The notes beneath the pieces were generated by a model, which saw only the letters and a list, made by a program, of their open reading frames with translations, was not told the origin of the DNA and searched no databases. The translations under genes and the position numbers were made by a program. DNA of 64,000 nt from Prunus persica (Eukaryota; Streptophyta; Magnoliopsida; Rosales; Rosaceae), in contig NC_034010.1 in assembly GCF_000346465.2 (NCBI RefSeq), forward strand, positions 22,741,701 to 22,805,700, written 5' to 3'. Shown here piece after piece: positions 56,822 to 64,000 of this stretch (positions are counted from its first letter, which is position 1; every line of letters starts with the position of its first letter).

Positions 56822-59240
56822 ATGGAGGACACCAAATCCAAGACATACAACCTCTTTGTGACCCTTTTGGAGGGCAAAACCCTTACCCTAAAATTCACAG
56901 CCCCAGATGTCTCCGCCGCTTCCATCAAGAACCGCCTTCTCGAAATCACCAAAATACCCCTCCACCACCAGCGTCTGGTTACCGGGACTCGCCAGCTCAA
57001 GGATGATTCCGTAATTTCGTGCTCCTCAGACGTGCCGTACTTCCCAACGGTCCATCTTCTGCTCCGGCTCGTCGGAGGGAAAGGTGGTTTTGGGTCGCTG
57101 CTGCGTGGAGCGGCGACGAAGGCCGGGCAGAAGAAAACGAGCAATTTCGATGCGTGTCGTGATATGAGCGGTCGGAGGCTGCGCCACGTCAATGCGGAGA
57201 AGAAGCTTGAGGAGTGGAGGGCTGAGGAAGAGGAGAGGAGGCTTGAGAAGAATGCAGAGGACTTTCTGAAGAATCTGGCGAAGAAGGGCAAAAAGGGAAC
57301 TGGAGACGCCGAGGCTGAAAAATATGTGGCCAAGTATAGAGCTGAGTCGGAGCGCTGCGTCTCCGAGGTTTTGGATTCGGTTAAGGAGGCTGTGAGTGGG
57401 AAGCGTAAAGGGCCGGCCAAGAAGGCGGTGGCACAGGCGAAAAGGATGAAAATTTGGTAAGGAATTTGATTTATTTTAATGGGTTCTGTTTCTCTTATGT
57501 TAATTATGTTGATTGTGTGCTAGGAGATTTTTGGAAGTTGTGAAATTGAAGGAAGATTTATCCTTTTATTCAACATGGCTGATGATTTTCATGATATGTA
57601 TTGTTTATAGGAAGCTTAGAAAATAAAAGGAAGTAATGGAATGGGTAAATGAAGGCTGTTTGTGTGAATTGGTCTTTGTAATGATTTGGACTTATGTTAG
57701 TTATAGGTATAGAGGTTAAATTATATGTTAATTAAAGTTCAGCATTCTGGAACTGCTTGGCTAGATTCTGTGTTGCTGAATATTTGGCTGATAAAGCCAA
57801 GTTCTTTACTCTATCAGTTTCCTGTTGCTTTATGAAGGTCAGGAATATAAAGTTATGAAGGTCAGATATGATAGTTCATACTCAGTTTGGTTAAGCCAGA
57901 AGGCCTCAGTAGGTTTAGAGTAGCTTAAGTTTTGGAATAATCTCTACTGTTTGCAGAGCTTTGTTTCAGTAATACTACATTTTCGTTCAGAAATTTTTTG
58001 CTATCAAAGCTGTCTCTCTCTCTTGTATTAAAATATAATCTTATTGGTATTCACATCTGAGTTTGTTGTTTTTGTCAGGATGGGCAAGAGAAAAATGGGT
58101 GAAAGTGACAGTGATACAGAGGATGATGACAGTGATAATGAAGATAAAAAGGAGAAATCCGTTGTATTAAATAGTGGGAATAACTCAGATTCAAGTAAGG
58201 ATGCTGAGGGAAGTTTGGATTCTGTGACTGGTAGGAATCAGGACGGTGATATCTCAGGTGGAGGGTCAGGTGAGAGTGGCTCTGAGGAAGAGAAAGAGAT
58301 TGTTGTGCAGGGAACACAGGGTCAAGAATCTCTTCACGGTGAGAAGAATGACGTGGTTGAATCAGTAATTCATGAAGAGAACATAGTTAGGAGTGCAAGT
58401 ACCCCTTATTCAGAGCCTGATGCGGTTTTGAAACCTGAAGCAGTGCAAGAGGAAAAGATGGATTGCAATGGACCGGATATGGGAAATCTAAATGTAGTTG
58501 ATCAGTCCCAGAAGGTTTCTAGTTCAGGTGATGTGAAAGGAATTGAAACTACATCAATTGTTTCTGAAGCCAATGGTTCTTCGGAATCCAATCCACGAGT
58601 TCAGGAAGAAACAGTTGCAAATGGAGACGCTGCAGAGATAGAGAAGCCACTGAATTTTGATGAGTTCAATTCAGCAGCAGAAATGGAGGTATGCTTTTGA
58701 GAAGTTTATTTTGTCACATTTATAATCTTTCTGGCTATATACTATGCAGCCATTGTTGCTTATTAGGGTGATGTCGGTTTTTTGCATGCTTCGTTTAAAT
58801 CTACTAAGGCACTGTTTCAGACCCAAAAATATATATATATTAAGGCACTGCCATTTCAAGAAGCTGATTTTTTGTTTAATATGTACAAGATAACTCTACC
58901 TTGTGGTCATGAATCATGATGTCCACTTCCAAGAAAAATTAAAGCCCATGCTAGTTTATACATACCTACCTGATTGCTTTTTTCATCACAGCTCTCACCA
59001 TCATCTCTCCTACCATGCTCATTTTAGTTAGGGATGCCTTGACATCAAATCATTAGTGAGCATTAACATGATTTTTCCACCTTATTATGGTAGGTTATCG
59101 GCCTGGAAAGGTTGAAGTCTGAACTGCAAGCTCGTGGGTTAAAATGTGGTGGTACTATGCAAGAGCGCGCTGCTAGGCTTTTTATGCTAAAATCTACCCC
59201 GATCGAGAAGATTCCAAAGAAGCTGCTTGCAAAGAAATGA
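56822..59240 (+). CDS. SDE2: SDE2-family splicing/genome-maintenance regulator
   Basis: Three exons (56822-57456, 58079-58688, 59094-59240) join to 463 codons. Residues 1-90 form a ubiquitin-like fold ([17 protein letters not shown] to [10 protein letters not shown]). They are followed by [12 protein letters not shown], the conserved site where a ubiquitin protease releases the C-terminal part in fission yeast. Next come [20 protein letters not shown], a Lys/Glu-rich coiled region (~125-210), a long acidic Ser-rich middle ([14 protein letters not shown]) and a C-terminal SAP-like helix-loop-helix ([27 protein letters not shown]). SDE2 proteins act in intron-specific pre-mRNA splicing and in replication stress. 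The ATG at 56822 starts the ubiquitin fold. Assignment rests on the GG/KGG motif and domain order. Confidence 0.92.
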
Positions 59241-59664
59241 GAATATAATGTACTTCATCTTTTTACTTTGTAGAGGAAAGCCTCTCCTTTAATGAATGAA
59301 CAGGGGGAGTTCAGTGTATATTAATATTTCAATCTCTGCCCAGTTGTTGACTATTTATGTACTTGTATGTATACCTTTGATGGATAATGTCTGATCCTTT
59401 GACTGATGCAATTTCATGTTCTTGTTTTTTCAACTTCACTCTGTAGAAGCTGCCCTGTGCATTATCTGTGGTTTAGATTTGCTCTTCTTTTTTGTAAGCC
59501 TGAGTTTTCAACCCCAAAAGTTACACATTCTATTGAGGAAAATATCTACACACAAAAATTGGGTATGGAGGGTAAAGTCCCACAAAATCTTAACCACTAT
59601 GTACAGTAACGAGTGGGTAAAAGTTCACAAAATACAGAAGTTAAAATAAAAAAAAATAAAAAAA
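59241..59664. other. Spacer between convergent SDE2 and the RING gene
   Basis: 3' UTRs of the two facing genes. No other coding content recognised. Confidence 0.55.
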
Positions 59665-61325
59665 TCAGACATTGTTCGAGTTTGAGTCGGCATGTGCCGG
59701 GGATGGATTGTTTCGGCAAACTGGGCATGTGCTGTTCAACCGAAGCCACTCATCAACACAAGCAGCGTGGAAGCAGTGTTTGCATTCCGGGATGCATCTC
59801 ACCGTCTCCTTGGTCAGATACTCCGACAAGCATATAGCGCACGTGGTGTCGTTGGGCCCCGGCAGCCGGCGGCTCTCACCAAGAACTAGCATCTGATATG
59901 ACTCAATGGTGGTCTGGTCCAGACCCATGGTTACAATGGTGGGTTCTTGCGGTTGTGGTTCGGCGGCAACTGCGGTGGCGCTTCGTTGTGCAGAGCCACC
60001 AGGAACCCTGTCCTTGATGCAAGCAAAGCAGGCTATCCCAACTGCGCAGGTGAGGGCTGGTACCGTGATGGACACGCAAATGATCCTGAAAACTTGGAAG
60101 CCCTTGTTTGATCCGCCTGGAATTTGAAGCCATTATTTAGTGCTGGAAAACAAGCTCTTGCTCTGCAGATTTAGAATTGCATTCCACTTAGTGGCCACCC
60201 AATGCATTTTCTTCTTGTTATTATTATCATCTTTTTATTCAAACAATTATTATTAATTTATTTTCTTATCCCTTAAAAAATTTATTTTTTTAAAAAAAGT
60301 GAAAAAGATTAGGAAAGAAGTAGTTATTGGGTTTTGACTTTTGGCCCCTGCCCTGCCCCTGTAACATATGAAGTGGAACGTTTCAAATCAATAAAGAAAG
60401 CTTTAACGTGTGCCATAGTATAAGGGAAAATCTAGTTATGAAGTTTTCTATTCATCCTTTTAGTTGGCTTTTTTTTTTTCCTGATACATAGTTGACATCG
60501 CTTTAATTAGTAATATTGGCATAATGCATAGAATTTTTTTTAAATTTTCACATGGTTAATTCCAATTCTACGAACGAACACACTTCGAAAATTCAATTAG
60601 GAAATTAATCTGTGAATTAGGACACTGAAAATAATGAAGATTAAAGAACCTGCTGTTGAATTGTAGTCGCAGACAAGTTCTTGGCTGGTGTTGCTTAAGA
60701 GTCCGCAAATTCCACCTTGGATCTCACAGGCACTGCAAGCGGGTTCATACCAAGTCAAAAAAAGATCCGAATCAAGGTTGGTCGAGAACCCGTCCTCCGT
60801 CTGGACCTGCCTGGTAACCGGAACAGCCAATGTGGCAAGAATCCGACACGTGGTGGACATGGAGTTTGCAAGGGCGGTGGAAGGCGTGGCCAAAACTGAG
60901 GTGGTGGAGTTGCTGAGGCAGTCAATGGGGGTGAACCTTGACTTGGTGAAGGAAGCCGGGCAGCTGAGGAAGGTGTAGTTTTGATACACAGCAGCAACAA
61001 AAGGAGAGCCTGCAAGGCTGAGACTTAGAAGCTTTTGAGGGAGGCAATTGTTGGGGTCGTAGAGCTGAATCTCTTGAGTGGCATAGCTGATTGCTCTGAC
61101 GAAAAACTCTCCGGAAAGTGGAAGTTTTATGACTGTTAGGCCCTGGCTGTTGCAGGTCAGGTTGAAGCCCGGGTAGCCGCAGTTTTCGGGTTGCCGGGCT
61201 TGTAACCGGAACGGGAAGCGGATGGGGAAGCCGGTGTAGCCACAGACGGAGACCGGGCAGTCGTCTCGGGCATAGATGTGGGGGAAGAGGAAGAGAAGGG
61301 CGAAGAAGATGTCTAAGATGTCCAT
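59665..61325 (-). CDS. RING-H2 finger protein, ATL21-like (GUB_WAK domain E3 ligase)
   Basis: Two exons (61325-60650 and 60116-59665) give 375 codons. A signal peptide (MDILDIFFALLFLFPHIYAR) precedes a cysteine-rich extracellular domain of the GUB_WAK type (DDCPVSVCGYTGFPIRFPF, NCGYPGFNLTCN). A WAK-associated C-terminal-like segment follows (WYEPACSACEIQGGICG). A transmembrane helix near 245-265 (ITVPALTCAVGIACFACI) and a cytosolic C3H2C3 RING (CAICLSEY, then RCIPECKHCFHAACVDEWL, STCPVC) complete it. The RING ligands are all present, so E2 binding and ubiquitin ligase activity are expected. The extracellular part may sense pectin or wall fragments, by analogy with wall-associated kinases. The start at 61325 is chosen because it places the signal peptide first; an in-frame ATG at 61397 would bury it. 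Confidence 0.93.
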
Positions 61326-62365
61326 AATACCAAAAGGCCTAAAACCAGGATGAGAAGGTGGAATTTGTAGGAGAGATTCATTAAAAAATTTCAACAAATT
61401 ATAAAGTCAAAAGTTTATGAAGTAACGGTAGCTATAGCCCACATAAGAAGTGGTCATCACTCACCACGATCGTTGCTTTTGTACGATTTTACCAATTAGA
61501 ATATGTTTGTGTGCCAAAGGTCAGCAGTGAGCGCAGATCACATGTAAATCCTATTTTAACCACATTTTTTTAAGTTTTAAATCCAAAGTCAGAGATTAAA
61601 TTCACAGATTTGGTAAGCTAAAAACAACCATTAAAGATTAATACGCAACTAACATCCACTTGCCAAGGAGTGTACGTAAGATCAACTAAAATTAAAATTT
61701 ATATTTGTAGCACAGCACGTGTATTTATCAATTCTACAGGGAAGACCAAACTATCTCAGAGCTTTTATATTTTCCCTTTTAATTTGAGTAAACAGGAAAT
61801 TAAGCTACTAATTACTAGTTTAATGAACCCCAATATGGGTTTGTTTTCTGTTTTTTTTTATTTATTTATTTATTATTTATTATTTATTTATGGGTATCAG
61901 TTTATCAGAAGGGAATGTTTTTCACTTTTGGCTAAGACCAGTGGGATGGGATGGGATGGGATGGGACTTTACAGGAGCTGCTGAGAGATTCTAATAGATA
62001 CAACTTCACCTCCAGCTCCAGCTCTCATCACTTGGTATTTGACTTGAAGTCCTGGTATCAAGAAATTCGACGAAAATACGAAAATTAGACATAAATTTGT
62101 CGATCAACAAATGGCTAAAGGCAATGCAATTTTTATGTTCATATACGTGAGCTTGGAAACATCAGAAGTTTTTTCTCTTTCTACCTTCATTTTTCTGTAA
62201 GTTGGTGTTGACTGCAACTGAATGTAGAGTAATGATAGCCTTTGGTTGCCAGTCGTTCGGTTTACCAACCCATGACTTGAGATTAAAGACTGCTGCCATT
62301 TCATTTGGAAATTTGACCACGTTAACTTGTATGTTCAGCAAACAGAAGTAGAGGTAACATTAAGA
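61326..62365. other. Intergenic spacer with a G-rich repeat
   Basis: Promoter side of the ATL21-like gene and 3' flank of the last gene. Contains ATTT-rich low-complexity DNA at about 61855-61890 and a GGGAT repeat. No gene. Confidence 0.55.
61943..61966 (+). repeat. (GGGAT)n, potential G-quadruplex
   Basis: Five GGG runs separated by AT within 24 bases. This meets the usual four-tract, short-loop definition of a G-quadruplex-forming sequence. Confidence 0.8.
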
Positions 62366-64000
62366 CTAATTAATGAGATTAACGTTGACTAATTTTGGGT
62401 TATTGGAGCAGTAGCAGGGCAAAGAGCATCTGAAGAAGTTACCAGATGTTGGAGAGTCATTGAGGTGTTTGAGATCGAAAATAGCCCCCGAAGCACCATC
62501 GACATGCTTTTTGACATCATGGGAACCGATATGTTCGTATTCCCAGCTTCCATTCTGATACCCCTCGCTCAAGAACAATTCTATATGCCTTGCATCCAGC
62601 GTCTGCATTGTTCCTGCGCATAACAAACATGAAATGAGAGACCCTGAAGCCCTTTGCCTCCAATCCCCCTGACTTTCCAAGGACTTTTAACAAATAGCTA
62701 ATTATTTCATCTGTCAAAGTTCAAACCCAAGTATTGAGAAGTGATGGGTTTTGTTCTGCCTTACCATCACATGTATTGAGCTCGCAGACGGGGCATCGAA
62801 CAAGTTGGAGATCTGTGGGAAATCATTGAGTTGAAAATTGAAGTTCAATTGAAGTGTTCAAGAAAAACAAAAAATTTGATCTTCATTTGTCTGAAAGAAA
62901 ATGGCAGGATGATTGAGTGCAGCTGAAGTTACCAGCTATCCATATCCCAGCTTTAACGTTATCCAGCACACAATAGCCGCAGGCCTCCAACATTTTCTGC
63001 ATGGTATCTTCTTCTGGGAGTTTTGTTGGGTTTCTCAGCCTTTCTGTCAAGAGTGCTTCTGAAGATTCAACGGAAAATGCACCAATCCGCATCCAGTCTG
63101 ATTAGTCCAAACAAATACGAAAAGAAACTCATTAGTCTTCTGTGGAAATTATTATACATATGGTGAGGTTTGTGATTTTTTTTCAGCACAAGAGAATAAG
63201 GAGAAAGCATTTGTCTTATATTTTAAAGAAACAGGACACCTGTGACAGCCAATTAGTCCACACTGCACTCTAGCAATGCAATTAGACACATAAGAACATA
63301 GAAACCAGCTGAAAATTAGACATGCATCAATTTCTAAAGTCAGGAGAAACAAAATATGTACTCGAAGAAAAGTTACTTACCATTATGACTTGCTAGAAGT
63401 TCTCATTGACTTTTGAAAAGAAAAAAATAGAAACCAATACAGTAAGGACTAATAAACTTTTGGTTGGCTAAAATTCTCACTGACTTTCGACAGTCTTCAA
63501 AAGTCCTCATTGTCTTCACTAATCACTACTTATTGTCTTCAATCCAGTTATGATACATAGCACACAATCATCTTTTAATATGAATCTTATTTCGCCAACA
63601 AAACAAAAAACAAAAAAATCATATAAACGTCATGCAAATCTTACATCATATAGATTTCTTTGAGTATAATCATGTGTTACCTTATTATTAATTTTGACGT
63701 GACATAATGACAACATTTTCCTACTTGTGGTAAAATTGCGCACTCACCAATATGCTTCTCCTTCTGGCGGAACATGTAAGAATGGCTTCCATCTGCAAAA
63801 CACCAAACCCGATTGGTTCATTAGCATTAGCAACCCCACTTGATCAGACGATTATAATTCGTTTTAAACCAGTCTAATCTAATATTATTATTCTAATATA
63901 ATTGAGATCTGGAGGAGGCTCGGATCCGTACCGAAGGCTGAAACGTAGAGGTTCCTCCAATTGAATGCCACGTGGAGAGGAGCAGGGACCTGAAGATCAC
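62366..64000 (-). CDS. Unidentified plant protein, 3' exons only
   Basis: Exons visible on the minus strand: 64000 (continuing beyond the window) to 63932, 63792-63748, 63097-62933, 62812-62765 and 62613-62366. All have GT-AG junctions and join in one frame to about 190 residues. The protein contains APLHVAFNWRNLYVSAFDGS, a WMRIGAFSVESSEALL segment, TMQKMLEACGYCVLDNVKAG, then RCPVCELNTCDGTMQTLDAR. The end is rich in conserved-looking residues (GAIFDLKHLNDS). One CPVC pair with a following CD could bind metal, but no standard zinc finger is complete. I have a weak impression of resemblance to the C-terminal part of some plant F-box proteins; no F-box is visible because the 5' part is outside the window. 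Confidence 0.7.

Noticed and set aside
56797..57420. 207-codon minus-strand frame opposite SDE2
   Set aside because: Antisense shadow of the GC-rich SDE2 first exon; no family features.

Overview
This is a nuclear genome window from a flowering plant. The genes have plant-type GT-AG introns and plant-specific families: a group I cyclic nucleotide-gated channel (CNGC), a WAK-like ATL21-type RING-H2 protein, an nsLTP and a plant ATG6. Between them lie degenerate Ty1/copia elements, MITEs, GA/CT microsatellites and a plastid 16S rRNA fragment. The gene content and repeats suggest a woody eudicot, perhaps Rosaceae, but that is an inference from general familiarity and was not tested.

Layout. 1-1083 (-): frameshifted F-box/LRR pseudogene running off the left edge. 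1754-6072 (-): complete ten-exon DEAD-box RNA helicase (834 aa, RH26/RH31-like). 7446-11476: decayed copia retrotransposon lacking gag, followed at about 11505-12058 by the gag end of a second copia element. 13148-14632: a MITE, then a GA-containing TIR element carrying a nested Tourist-like MITE.

The centre (about 15987-46854) is a tandem duplication of roughly 15 kb. The ancestral order was DUF3755-like gene (+), CNGC (+), OXA1 (-). Its breakpoints lie in the leader intron of the DUF3755 gene and in an intron of OXA1. Both CNGC genes are therefore complete (25570-29361 and 40906-44637; 721 codons each). The left OXA1 copy is only a 3' stump (30177-30988). The right DUF3755 copy has lost its promoter and first exon and was then gutted by deletions. 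The full OXA1 gene is at 45393-49367 (-). After duplication the copies diverged: a hAT-like MITE and a GA-containing TIR element are present only in the left copy, and a solo LTR and a 3.9-kb composite insertion only in the right. The composite holds two related TIR repeats, an 89-bp minisatellite, a plastid 16S rRNA fragment and a retroposon with a 15-bp target-site duplication.

The right side is ordinary gene space: nsLTP (50737-51078, -), ATG6/Beclin-1 (51614-55645, -), SDE2 (56822-59240, +, divergent from ATG6), an ATL21-like RING-H2 protein (59665-61325, -) and the 3' exons of an unidentified plant gene (62366-64000, -).

I found no operon-like or CRISPR-like system. The most unusual content is the tandem duplication with its repair scars, the CNGC paralogue carrying a compensated frameshift between S3 and S4, and the composite insertion. 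All exon joins were read by eye from splice consensus and reading frame. Statements about resemblance to known families rest on memory of those families, not on a search.
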